Shown here one piece after another: positions 53,943 through 64,000 of a DNA stretch of 64,000 bases. The notes beneath the pieces are model-generated. The model made no database searches and was not told the DNA's origin. It saw nothing but the letters and a program-made list of their open reading frames with translations. Origin of the DNA: Lolium rigidum (taxonomy: Eukaryota; Streptophyta; Magnoliopsida; Poales; Poaceae); contig NC_061508.1 of assembly GCF_022539505.1 (NCBI RefSeq), forward strand, positions 89,321,276-89,385,275. Reading direction: 5' to 3'. The position numbers and the translations under genes are program-made. Numbering within the stretch: position 1 is the stretch's first letter; each line of letters starts with the position of its first letter.

Positions 53943-54816
53943 CAAAGATGATAAGAAAATGTAGTCTTACTGCTCCAAAGTGAATTAGTATTGCTTACCA
54001 CTTGAGTGACAACTAGTGCACGGATGTAGCGAAGCAAATATCAGGGTATAAGAAAACAATCACACGACAAAGCATGATATATGTGGGGCTGTAGGTGGGC
54101 TACCTAGTTGCACCAATAACAAGCTCTAGCGCTGACCATAGACAACCAATGATACTCACACAAGGCGATAAATGTGGCAATGCAACTATATGGATGAAAA
54201 AGGTTGCAATGAACTCGAGAGATGCTAGCAAAGCTCAACGGAACAGGCACAAGATTGCTAAACTACAGGTGCAGAAAAGTAAACTAGGCCTTCACTTCAT
54301 CTTACTAGAACTTCACACTTTTTCTTTTTATTTTTGATTTTATCACACGCAGCTATGTAGCTCTTTTTGCTTCTTTTTCTCTTTTCACTTTTTTATTTAT
54401 TTTTATTTATTTTTATGACTCAACTCCTTGATAACACGGCCAACAGAAAATTGCAAAGCACCAAAACCCTAATGAGCAGCCTGTCGACGGTAAAACTAGT
54501 CTCTTCTGGGGAAGTTCCTAGTCACTTATATCGAAAGGCTGTGTCTATGGTTGGAACAAGCACACTGTACGCTATGTGGACTCGAAGTAACAAAAACTGA
54601 AACTAGATGACAGCAGAAACACAAACCCTAACAATACTAGGTGGAAGAAAAAGATACGTAAAAACAACTACGAAAAGCAACTAAAACTCAAAATTAGTGC
54701 AATCTAAAGCTATGGCAAACCCTAACCCTACCTTTTTATTGCTTTTTTGGATAGGAAAACAATCACAACTCAACTATGGGGTGGATTATGGATGGCTTAC
54801 CGAGGAAACACTAAAA

Positions 54817-54828
54817 TCTGATACCAAG
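54817..54828 (-). promoter_or_regulatory. primer-binding site of E6 (initiator tRNA-Met type)
   Basis: On the reverse strand TGGTATCAGATT starts 2 bp after the LTR end. The consensus is TGGTATCAGAGC, so the last two bases differ. Confidence 0.6.
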
Positions 54829-54829
54829 A

Positions 54830-55406
54830 TGATAAGGGGTTGCCCGATCTTCTCAGTAAGCACGGTGGTGATGATGATCACGCGATGAACACAGTGGAGA
54901 TAACACGATGATGAAGTGGATGATAACTTGTATGACGCAAAGAAGTCTCTCGATTGGTCCCTGTTGCCAATGCAACATCTCTCAACCCTACAAGATATTC
55001 GCAACTCCACACACTTGCGCACGTAGCCGCCGACCACGAAGCGGTAAGTTGCAACCGTCTAATTCTCAATGGAACAGCAGATCACACAAGACTTTCAGGG
55101 GTAAACACCAAATCAATGCAATATGGTGTATAAATTCGATAGAGTTGCAAAGCAATCAACTATAAACTAGGGTTTTATCTTAAACGTGGTCTAAACCTAA
55201 TTTGGGGGCATCCTGGGCACTTATATAGGGGTTCAGGACGACCAGGGGTCAAAAGGATACATTAAAAACCGACCCATATTGGATCTGGTCGAGACAGACT
55301 CGGACTCAGCCGGCGTGGGAGCCGGTCGACCGGGCCTGGGACCGGCCGGTCTTGTTTGGACCGAGCCTGGGACCGGGTCATGACCGAGGAGCCGAGGTGA
55401 CATACA
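54830..55406 (-). repeat. LTR shared by E6 and E7
   Basis: On the reverse strand it ends GGGGTTGCCC-complement...CCTTATCA next to the E6 primer site, with a TATA box CCTATATAAG at 55220-55229. The upstream end is placed at TGTATGTCACC (55406), after a tract-like GGGGGTGTAC. That boundary is uncertain because TGTA and ATCA are not matching ends. The region 55290-55530 is rich in a GGCCCGGTC-type motif. Confidence 0.5.
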
Positions 55407-55452
55407 GTACACCCCCGGTTGGCACCAGTGCAGGATCCCTTCGGAACCGGGC

Positions 55453-55989
55453 TCACCCAGCGTGCGGGCCGGTTGGACCGGGCCTGTGACCGGGTCGGCC
55501 GGCGTGGCGGCCGATCGAACCGGGCCTGGCACCGGCCTGGACAGCTTCTTCCTCCTCCCTCGCGCATGCCTCCCGCTCCTCCCTCGTGCGTCCATGGGAT
55601 GTTTTCCTCATGTCCAGCTCCATGTCCAGCTTCACGTCCAGCAGCTCCTCTCCTCCTCGTGCGATGCTTGCTCCCTCTTCGTACCTGACCATGCATAAGT
55701 AAAAGGACTTAGGCAGTAGTATAAAGTTTCCATCGATCAAAGTATCATTTAGGAACAAGTTCACCTGTTGTTTGAGTAGCTTCGCACGAGCTCTTGTAAT
55801 GGGTCCAATCCTGACTTCATTGGACTTGAGCTTCACAGCAGCATCGTCTTCATCTTGCAATGATGGAGGTAGTAGTGTAGTAGGGATGTTCTCATCACAA
55901 ACGTAACAAGACATCGTTATTATGCATCTATGTGGATCCAAGTTCTACGTCTTCTTGTTACTCTTCTGCGGTAAGTGTGATACGAGTGT
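55453..55989 (-). pseudogene. E7: C-terminal end of a Gypsy pol polyprotein
   Basis: Reverse-strand frame of about 160 codons with the short motif GPITRARAKLLKQQVN, found at the very end of many plant Gypsy pol proteins, followed by FILLPKSFYLCMV. It then becomes Arg/Glu- and Gly/Arg/Pro-rich and stops at 55453, just before the LTR. Upstream a TAG separates it from a few more lysine-rich codons. This is the tail of an element whose 3' LTR is the one at 54830-55406. Confidence 0.6.
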
Positions 55990-58900
55990 TCTAGGCCGTC
56001 ATAACTGTTAACTCAATAACCCCTTCATTTGTGCCAAGCATACAAAAGGTCTCCTCACTCTTTGCAGAAAAGAAAATCCTAACACTTCTTTTCTAGAAAC
56101 CCTTTGCAGAAAAGAAACGTGAGCGGTGTAAATCCAACCACCTCCTCACTCTCTCGAGCTCACCCACTTTATTGATCGAGCTCCACCACTCTCTCGAGAA
56201 GCCCGAAGGGAGACCGGCCCCCCCCCCCCCCCGCCTCTTCATCACCGGTGCGAGGACCGCCGCAATTCCGCGTTTGGCGGCCTTCGGAGACCACACCTGG
56301 TAGGCTCGTGGTCGTCCTCCATCCGATACCATGGATCTGGCTATTCGTGGTCGCTCCCACCTCTATATCCAGTATTTCAGCATGACCTAAAGAACAATAT
56401 GCAAAAAAAATCAGTAGATGCAACAAAGTGAACAGTTAAAAGTTTTCATTTCATGATATTTATATGCATGCCAAGTAGTGAGGAGAAAAGAGATGCCAAT
56501 GCTCAATAAAAGCATCAAACCGTGTACTCACTGGCTCTAATTCAGCCCATAAGTAACAATCATCCTTCTCTAGACAATTGTTTTTCTGTACTTCTCTATG
56601 CAAATACAACTATACTATATCTACACTATTGTAAAGTTTAGAGTAGAAGCTAGACAATTAAATAATGAGAATAAAAGATTTTGCATCCTGAACTGAACAT
56701 CTGAACTAGTTTAAGAGTGGAGCCAGGTATTAACTTATAAATGACATAACAGTTGCAAGAATAGTAGGCTCTAGAAGGGTTACAATGCCATTTTTTGAGC
56801 AATTCTTAACATAAGGATTTTATTTTACACATGGTTAGCAACTACAAGATCAGCTCTCCGTTTCATGGTGAAATAACATGTGCAATGCGGGTGCCCTTTA
56901 ATGAAAAATGGTTCAAAATTATTTTCCAGTAGTACTAAATTGATGCATCACAGACAAAAATAAAAAATAAAAATAAAGCTATGGAGCATATTTCCATTGG
57001 CATTAATATATTCTGTAATGAGACATATTATTCTACCAGTTTATACATGACCCATTTTTATGCTATGCAAAGTATCTTTTTTCTAAACAGAAAATCACAA
57101 AATTCGTCTTCATATTATTATTATTATTATTATTATTATGCTATTGCAAATACTCACAATTCCAGAACAATCCCTGAACCAAAAAATGAAGGGTTTAGGA
57201 TTGCTGCAGTCAAGCGAAAATCATATGTTAAAAAACACTGACCTTTAAGGTCTTTTCAAACTTTATGGTGTCATTCTTCCAGTATGGTGCAACCAAGTAC
57301 AACCATTGCGATGATATGCCTTTAAGACAACAAAATGTAAGATGAAATTTGCTCTGATATCTTACATCAAGTATGTGAAGCAAGCTACGGCCAAATTGCA
57401 ATAGCTTTTCTAGTACGAAATGCTTCATGCAGCATGAAACCATGATGAACAAAATTAAAGGGCAGGAATAGAAACTTGGTTTGTAAGGTATCCGTTGCAT
57501 AAAAAAAATATAATTGTTTCTAACGATGTGTGTCTAACAATATAATTGACATGAAGTGATATAGAATTTCTAAGGCTGACAAAATAGTGTTATAGTAAAC
57601 TGAACTTTACCAGCATTGAGCGAACAAAATGGAGCCAAGAGATAGCTGGACATCTAATTGAACAGATCATATGATGCCCCATTTGCATCACCTTATTCTC
57701 AATGATCTACAACATTCTCAAAATGTTTTACGGAGCTCCAAGTTCCAAGAAGTCATGGCCAGGTGTTGCATATATGACACGCTTAGCATCTCAAGTGTTT
57801 CCAGTAAAGTTATCACTGAAACTTTTACGCCACTTTTAGTCCAGTGAAAATGGCTCAATCCAAGATTTAAAAATGAGAACATTTACTTTAATAAGACAAT
57901 CTTTTCAGCTAATTGGAAGCCAAACAAACAATGAAGTACTTACTTTACCTCTTGGTTGTCAAGGCATCTTTCCGTTATCATCTAGGCATAACCAATTGAA
58001 CATGAGAGACGATAATCCGGTACCTAAGATATATCCATGATGACCAGTCAGAATAAACGTGACAAATCCAAAAATGTGCAATGCATTATCAGATTGAATT
58101 TTAATTTGCTGCTCCATTACAGAAATACATTCTGGTATATTGCACAAAGTAAGAATACAAAAGGGGAACACACGTGGAGATACAACTGAGTAGATGACTG
58201 ATTCCTCATCCCCAATAAAACAACATTACTTTAAAATCTCAGGAAACACTGCAAGTATCAGCAGCTGATGGAATCATAAATCTGCAAAAAAAAAAAAAAA
58301 CAGTTAAGGCCTCTGAAGAACAGACACCATCAAGACAACATAGGCAATAATGCAGTTAAGGTCCAAATAGAAGCACTAGTTTGTATCTAGTAAACATGGG
58401 ACTGAAATCAAGATGATTAAATCAGGCGTGAAAACCATTCTACATATGATGTTGTTTATCTATGTCCAGATTAAAATTCACCAAATGGCTATGATAAATA
58501 CACGTGTTCTGTGAATTCGTCATATTACAGTGATACCACCTCAAAAATATTACAGTAATACATAAATTGCTACCAAATATCAACAGTTAAAACATGTGTC
58601 ACCACCCAATGATAACTGAGCAGACATGAGACAACATCGAGGTAAAGGCCTTGATTATTTTAAGATGAATTGTAAAATCAGTACAAACACAAATAGATTT
58701 AGCTACAGTTTTTTTTTTACATGGCAAAGGAACTTGTTCGTGAAACAAAACTTCAATTCGCAAAAAACAAAAGGTTGTCATCATCATTCAGTCTTATTCT
58801 TGACAACCAGATACCAAGAAGGAAGTGACATCAGACCAAGAAACACATATGCTTTAGCAGAAGTGCAAAAAAAATCTGACATGTAAACTATACATTATCG

Positions 58901-60058
58901 CATTCCTCGTGTTCTCTGCAAAATAGAAACAGCCTGGATGGAGTGGCACGGGATGATCCACTCGGCACACCACACATGCATTGGGTGGTAAAGGGGCCGT
59001 GCTGGCACCAGACAGGCGGGAGTGAGATCTCAATGGGACATGTGTGTACAAGGAGGCCTGTGTGTGGAGCACCCCGATGAAGAACTAGAAGCATCACCAT
59101 TCATCTGCAGCTTCTGACTCAGAAGAAATATACAATTGACAGTACACAATTCACCATATGCTTGTTAGGATGGCAATAGAGGTCAATGCCAGTAAAAAAA
59201 TGAAGTTCACCTCTCTCTGGATCAAGTAAAGAAAACTGCAGAGTACAAATGGATTCACTACAAAGGCTAAATTAGACACAAGAATTCTGGACCGAACACG
59301 GAACAGATCACTGTCAAACATTGTTGGGTTCAGTAGTGGATACATTACCGTCAAGGATATGGTGACTTGGAGCGCAAAGGAGTCGGAAGAGGGCGTGTCC
59401 TCGTGCAGACCTGGAGCACACAGGACAGGAGGCCCCTTGAGTCCTTGACCACTGGCCTTCTTTTGTTCCCGAGGATTATTACACTTGAGATTTCCATTAC
59501 CCTCTGTACATTCGTGTGCTAAGTCTCTAAACGGAATAGGATCCCCTGATGGAAACGGTGAGGTAGCTGGATGATAGAAAGTTTTCAACTGATGACAAGT
59601 TTAGCAATCATGCAGTATACTCATATAGCAATTGACACTGAGTGAAAACAATTGATCGACCAGCTGGTGACAGAATGTAGATGTAACACAGAGAACACTT
59701 CAGCACCGTGGTGGGGCAGAGGGCCGGTGAGGTGAGGGCAGTCGTCACGGCGGGAATCTCTGCGCCACCGGCAGGGGAGGTGCGGGTGAGCAGTAAGGTG
59801 CTGTAGGAGAGGCGCCTGGGCAAACCGGAAAGAGGGCGAGAGGCGCCCGGGCGAGCGGGTGAGAGGTGCGTGCGCGAGCCGGGTCAGGGTGGGAGAGGCG
59901 CCCGGAGGGCGGCTGGCAGCTGGAGGATGGACTGCCGGCGGTGGAAATAGCGGCGCAGCGAGGAAGGCGGCGGCGCGGGAGTGTCTGCGTCTGTGGGCCG
60001 CCTCAGGATGCAGCCGGAAACGTCCGTGGAGTCCGTGTTGCGTGCGCCCTCAGCCGTC
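55990..60058 (-). other. unrecognised gene-like region
   Basis: About 4 kb with GC-rich ends (56100-56330 and 59690-60058) and an AT-rich middle, the profile of a split gene on the reverse strand. Candidate reverse exons include 57228-57430 (with LTFCCLKGISSQWLYLVAP and a good donor after ...KTLK), 57959-58171, 59151-59588 and 59608-59823. None resembles a protein I know and they do not join into one frame. It also holds a 15-C run (56218-56232) and two copies of CTTTGCAGAAAAGAAA (about 56063 and 56103). It may be a captured or decayed gene, or an untranslated locus. Confidence 0.3.
57112..57139. repeat. TTA/ATT microsatellite
   Basis: About nine uninterrupted ATT units in AT-rich sequence. 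Confidence 0.85.
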
Positions 60059-60061
60059 TAA

Positions 60062-62240
60062 GGGCATCTCCAACCGGGGACCCATCCCGCGCCCGCGCGT
60101 CCGAATGGGTCGAAACGGATAAAAACGCGGCCCAGCGCGCGGACCCATCCCTAAAACGGATGGCTGCAGCGTCCGGGACGACCCAAACCCGGCCCAAATC
60201 TTGGCCGGGTTTGCGTGGCCGCGGACGCGAAAGGCTGGTCGCTCGCGTCCTCCCCTTGTCCGCCCTGGCCCGCCTGTCTGCCACCCAAAACACAAGGCCG
60301 CCGCACACATCTCCCCACCCGCTCCGCCGCCACCCACGGACCGGCGATTTCGGAGCGCGTCGACGCCGGCCATCGTCGTCGAGACGCCGGCAAGCGGGCG
60401 GAAGTATAGGTCGAGGTCCCGCGCTGCTTTCGCCGCGTCGTAGCGAAGTCGGAGGACGCCGGCGCCGGCGTTGTTGTCCTCTCACCGTCGCGACACCTCC
60501 CGCCGTTCGCAGCTGCGCCGTTTCCGCCGCAGGTGAGCCCTCCTGCACCGTGTTTCCGGACCGCAAGTCGGCTGAGACGGCCATGGCTGCAGGTCCCTAG
60601 AGAAGCATTTGGATCGCCTCCGCTGCGAGGTGTTCGTTCAAAAGCTCGAACTAATATGTGTCCCTTTTCGGATCATGGTGGACAGCGACGACGAGTACTA
60701 CTTCAAGAACTTCATCGACACGTCGTCGGAAGAGGAGTCCGACGACGAATTTTTCACGGATGCTTGCGGTGCTCATCCACGAGCACATTGTCTCGCGGAT
60801 CCCCGTGTTCCGGGGTCCTTGCCGGGCGCGCGGCCGCCTTGGACCGCAAAAGAGAACGCGGCCACGACCAGCTCTACAACGACTACTTCCAACCCAATCC
60901 ATTGTTCGTGCCGCACTTGTTTCGCCGTCGTTTTCGGATGAACGGGCCGCTGTTCCGCCGGATAATGGATGGCGTCAAGATCTACGACGACTACTTACGT
61001 GCGAAAGTGGATGCACTTGGCAAGGTAGGCCTCTCTTCGTACCGAAATGCACGGCGGCGATTAGGATGCTCGCATATGGCGTTGCCGGTGATTTCGTAGA
61101 TGAGTACACGCGCATGAGTGAGTCAACCGGCCTGGAATCGATGTACGAGGTTCCGCGGAGCGGTGATCGGTTCGTTCGGAGAACGAGTACCTCCGGCAAC
61201 CAAATGCGAGAGGACACAGCTCGTCTGTTGTCGATCAACGCTTCCGGGGGTTTCCTGGGATGCTTGGCGGCATAGGCTGCATGCATTGGGAGTGGAAGAA
61301 CCGCCCTTTGGTTGGCGGGGGTCATACGGCGGCCATTCGAGGGGTGCACGGTCATTCTTGAAGGCTGTTGCTTCCCATGACACATGGATTTGGCACTCAT
61401 TCTTCGGAATGGCTGGCTCGCACAATGACATCAATGTCTTGCGGCGCTCTCCGGTGTTTGATAGGCTAGCGTACGGTCGGTCCCACGATGTGGATTTTGA
61501 GATCAATGGCCACCACTACACCAAGGGGTACTACCTTGGCGATGGTATCTATCCACCTTGGGCTACACTCGTGAAGACAATCCGAAACCCCGGCTCGGAG
61601 CGAGGAGGCAAGGTTTGCCAAAGAGCGAGGAGGCAGCCCGGAAAGATGTCGAGCGGGCGTTTGGCATCCTCCAAGCTCGTTGGGCTATCGTCGGACACCT
61701 GCCGCGAGCACGGGATGTGCAAACTCTGTGGGAGGTGATGACCGCTTGTGTAATCATGCATAACATGATTGTTGAGGTAGAGCGGGATGATTCACTCTTT
61801 GATAATGAGCTGGGACGGCCAAGGAGAGTTGGTTACTCCTCAACGTGCTCCGGCATCATTCCGGGACATTCTTCATGCGCACCATGAAATTCGAGATCTA
61901 GTCGTACACAACCAGCTTCGAGCTGATTTGGTCAAGCACATGTGGCAGCATGTAGGCAACAATGCTGCAAACAACAATGATGAAGGAGATCCTTAAGCCT
62001 AGAGCATTTTGTATCGTTTCTTCATTTTATTTGAATAATACTTTATCCTTGATTACATGGACTATGTAATGTGTAATACATTTAGAGCATTTCAACTATT
62101 TTATATATTTTTTCTATAATTTATTTTGCGTTTTTCTAGTGAATTTACAAGAAAAACATACCATGGGGCGCCGCGACCCAAATCTGGCGCGTTGGGCGCA
62201 GCGCGCGACCCAAACGAACGCGCGGACGCGGGGCACCGTC
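60062..62240 (+). mobile_element. PIF/Harbinger DNA transposon, right end missing
   Basis: Left terminus GGGCATCTCCAACCGGGGA follows TAA (60059-60061), the three-base target PIF/Harbinger elements duplicate. The left subterminal region is rich in CGCGGACGCG and GACCCAAAC motifs. Similar motifs return near 62170-62240 (GACCCAAACGAACGCGCGG), but no inverted GGAGATGCCC end follows. The accessory Myb-like gene of autonomous elements is also absent, so the copy is incomplete. Confidence 0.7.
60675..61996 (+). pseudogene. PIF/Harbinger transposase (DDE4 / plant transposon protein), heavily frameshifted
   Basis: Starts MVDSDDEYYFKNFIDTSSEE (60675). The protein then continues through at least five frame changes: HEHIVSRIPVFRG, the conserved RKRERGHDQLYNDYF and HLFRRRFRMNGPLFRRIMDG, KCTAAIRMLAYGVAGDFVD, the catalytic core, and VERAFGILQARWAIV, to a stop at 61996. 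Of the DDE triad the second Asp (AGSHNDINVL) and the Glu (DVERAFG) remain. The first is lost: GIGCMHWEWK has Gly (GGC, 61275-61277) where the family has Asp. Transposases of this family cut and paste elements with TAA-type targets; this one is inactive twice over. Confidence 0.8.
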
Positions 62241-62319
62241 CGCGCAAGGCGATATTTCCGAAAATGGCTAATCCGATCGTTTCCCGCTTTCCATTTTAGG
62301 CTATGCGCGGCACAACAAA

Positions 62320-62408
62320 ACTAAATCGCTGAACCAGGGATTCGAACCCGCGCCTTCCGCGCGCCACGGGCGACAGCCAACGAGTACAACCAGCTGAGCT
62401 ACGATCAC
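62320..62408 (-). pseudogene. tRNA-derived sequence with intact A and B boxes
   Basis: On the reverse strand TAGCTCAGCTGG (62401-62390) fits the polymerase III A box and GGTTCGAATCC (62348-62338) fits the B box, spaced as in a tRNA. Acceptor ends (GTGATCG against GTTCAGC) do not pair and the anticodon stem is poor. So it is a decayed tRNA or the head of a SINE rather than a working tRNA. Confidence 0.5.
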
Positions 62409-62706
62409 TTTGTAGCATGAAAGGATACACAACTCTTTTGTCCTATACAGCCAAATGCATTATAAGGAAAATTATTAACTCGTTATAAACTAAAAAAAAC
62501 AACCAAACGAATTAGAGAACTACCATGTCCGCTGTTTTGGGCACTGCTCCATTTTTTAGACTATTTCCTGGCCCATAAATTTAGTGGCACGAAAAATTAT
62601 TTTATTTTTAAAATTCAAACCGTTATATTTGTTACAAAACGAATTAATTTACAATTCATTTTTACCAATAAAAATGAGATTTTCGAAATTAATTTAACTC
62701 ACAATT
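62409..62706. other. AT-rich spacer
   Basis: No gene or clear repeat between the tRNA-like sequence and the satellite. The last part begins to resemble degraded satellite. Confidence 0.5.
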
Positions 62707-64000
62707 TTATCAACCCCTACCCTATTATTTATCAACCCGGTGCCCCGTTACTTATCAATGATAAATATAAATAACTACCAACCCTGCAAAAGCTAATTTC
62801 ATTTACAATATTTTAATAACTTTTTTTAGTTTATAAGCTATCAACCCGGTGCCCTATTATTTATCAACGGTAAATATAAATGACTACCAACCCTAAAAAG
62901 TATTTTATTTAGAATATTTAGCGATTATTTTTTAATTTGCAAGCTATCAACCCGATGACCCATTATTTATCAATGGTAAAAATAAATAACTATCAACCCT
63001 AAAAAGTATTTTATTTAGAATATTTAGCGATTATTTTTAATTTACAAGCTATCAACCCGGTGCCCCATTATTTATCACCGGTAAATATGAGTAACTACCA
63101 ACCCTAGAAAGTATTTCATTTCGAATATTTTAGTGACACTTTTTTAGTTTGCAAGCTATCAACGCGGTGACCCGTTATTTATCAATGGTAAAAATAAATA
63201 ACTATCAACCCTAAAAATTATTTTATTTAGAATATTTAGCGATTATTTTAATTTACAAGCTAACAACCCGGTGCCCCGTTATTTATCACCGGTAAATATG
63301 AATAACTACCAACCCTAAAAATTATTTCATTTAGAATATTATAGTGACCCTTTTTTAGTTTGCAAGCTATCAACCCGGTGACCCGTTATTTATCAATGGT
63401 AAAAATAAATAACTATCAACCCTAAAAATTATTTTATTTAGAATATTTAGCGATTATTTTAATTTACAAGCTATCAACCCGGTGCCCCGTTATTTATCAC
63501 CGGTAAATATGAGTAACTATCAACCCTAAAAAGTATTTCATTTAGAATATTATATTGACCCTTTTTTAGTTTGCAAGCTATCAACCCGGTGACCCGTTAT
63601 TTATCAATGGTAAAAATGAATAACTATCAACCCTAAAAATTATTTTATTAAGAATATTTAGTGATTATTTTAATTTACAAGCTATCAACCCGGTGCCCCG
63701 TTATTTTTCACCGGTAAATATGAATAACTACCAACCCTAAAAAGTATTTCATTTAGAATATTATAGTGACCCTTTTTTAGTTTGCAAGCTATCAACCCGG
63801 TGACCCGTTATTTATCAATGGTATAAATAAATAACTATCAACCCTAAAAATTATTTTATTTAGAATATTAAGCTATTATTTTTAATTTATAAGCTATCAA
63901 CCCGGTGCCCCGCTATTTATCACCGGTAAATATGAATAACTACCAACCCTAAAAAGTATTTCATTTACAATATTGTAGTGAGTCCTTTTTAGTTTGCGAC
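62707..64000 (+). repeat. tandem satellite, 211-bp dimer of 107- and 104-bp monomers
   Basis: ATCAACCCGG (or a one-base variant) recurs at 62731, 62840, 62946, 63051, 63158, 63262, 63369, 63473, 63580, 63684, 63791 and 63896. From 63051 the spacing alternates 107, 104, 107, 104 with two monomer types. Type A has GTGCCCCGTTATTTATCACC and TAGTGACCCTTTTTT. Type B has GTGACCCGTTATTTATCAATGG and TAGCGATTATTTT. The first three units (109, 106, 105 bp) are less regular, as expected at an array edge. CTATCAACCC recurs within each monomer 46 bp later, hinting at an older half-unit. The array runs off the window. No coding potential. Confidence 0.9.

Larger units (their letters stand above)
51474..54829 (-). 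mobile_element. E6: chromovirus-like Gypsy element, 5' part (reverse)
   Basis: On the reverse strand: primer site next to the LTR at 54830, a 1.2-kb leader, gag, protease and the start of reverse transcriptase, cut at 51474 by the LTR end of E5. The tRNA-Met-type primer site and the CCHC gag fit chromoviruses or related Gypsy lineages. Confidence 0.7.

Noticed and set aside
55233..55696. GC-rich frames near 55.4 kb on both strands
   Set aside because: Produced by the GGCCCGGTC-type repeats at the end of E7 pol and the LTR start.
59859..60600. 244-codon frame on the + strand
   Set aside because: Runs across the Harbinger left terminus and is Arg/Ala/Gly-rich; a GC artefact.
62320..62408. Functional tRNA gene
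   Set aside because: Acceptor and anticodon stems do not pair in the register fixed by the A and B boxes.
62707..64000. CRISPR-like array
   Set aside because: Monomers are contiguous without unique spacers and the genome is a plant; it is a satellite.
62707..64000. Telomeric origin because each monomer contains CCCTAAA
   Set aside because: Only one copy of the heptamer per ~105 bp and no tandem heptamers; likely coincidence.

Overview
The window looks like nuclear DNA of a large-genome pooid grass (Triticeae/Poeae type). The evidence is nested Athila-like, Tat-like and chromovirus-like Gypsy retrotransposons, Helitrons, a Stowaway-like MITE, a PIF/Harbinger transposon with a GGGCATCTCC terminus, and plant-style split genes. 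The species cannot be fixed from sequence alone. I see no prokaryotic, organellar or viral genome, no CRISPR array and no rRNA gene. Element family names are lineage-level recognitions, not database hits.

1-13.7 kb is a gene island. It holds the 3' end of a LINE and two tandemly duplicated F-box/LRR genes of the SKIP19/FBL23 type. Copy 1 is represented only by its LRR exon at 724-1378. Copy 2 has exons 7689-8093 and 9092-9779 and an apparent one-base frameshift in exon 1. A LINE-like retroposon with 14-bp target duplications and a reverse-strand Helitron (3442-7518) lie between them. A second Helitron-like segment (from 10425) carries a captured promoter plus first exon, and a decayed B3-domain gene follows.

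13.7-56 kb is a patchwork of Gypsy elements, mostly abutting without target duplications. In order they are: A (Tat-like, reverse, with an opposite-strand accessory ORF); E1 (non-autonomous Athila-like, forward); E2 (related, reverse, joined tail-to-tail to E1 to give an 8.4-kb inverted repeat without spacer); E4 (Tat-like, reverse, RT/RNase H deleted); E3 (Athila-like, forward, with 5' and 3' LTRs of different subtypes); E5 (3' part of another Gypsy with an opposite-strand acidic ORF and an LTR holding two strong perfect hairpins); and E6/E7 (chromovirus-like, reverse, two bodies sharing one LTR). None carries an intact reverse transcriptase, so all depend or depended on helpers.

56-60 kb is unrecognised, gene-like but broken sequence. 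60-62.2 kb is a PIF/Harbinger element with a multiply frameshifted transposase that has lost a catalytic Asp. A tRNA-derived sequence follows at about 62.4 kb. From 62.7 kb to the edge runs a tandem satellite of 104- and 107-bp monomers arranged as a regular 211-bp dimer.

The only plausible host gene product is the F-box/LRR pair, predicted SCF ubiquitin-ligase substrate receptors. I found no clear candidate for a wholly new multi-gene system. The most unusual signals are structural: the LTR-LTR palindrome, the LTR hairpins, mosaic LTRs, repeated polypurine-tract-like motifs in three element lineages, the tripled Helitron 5' end, and the dimeric satellite.
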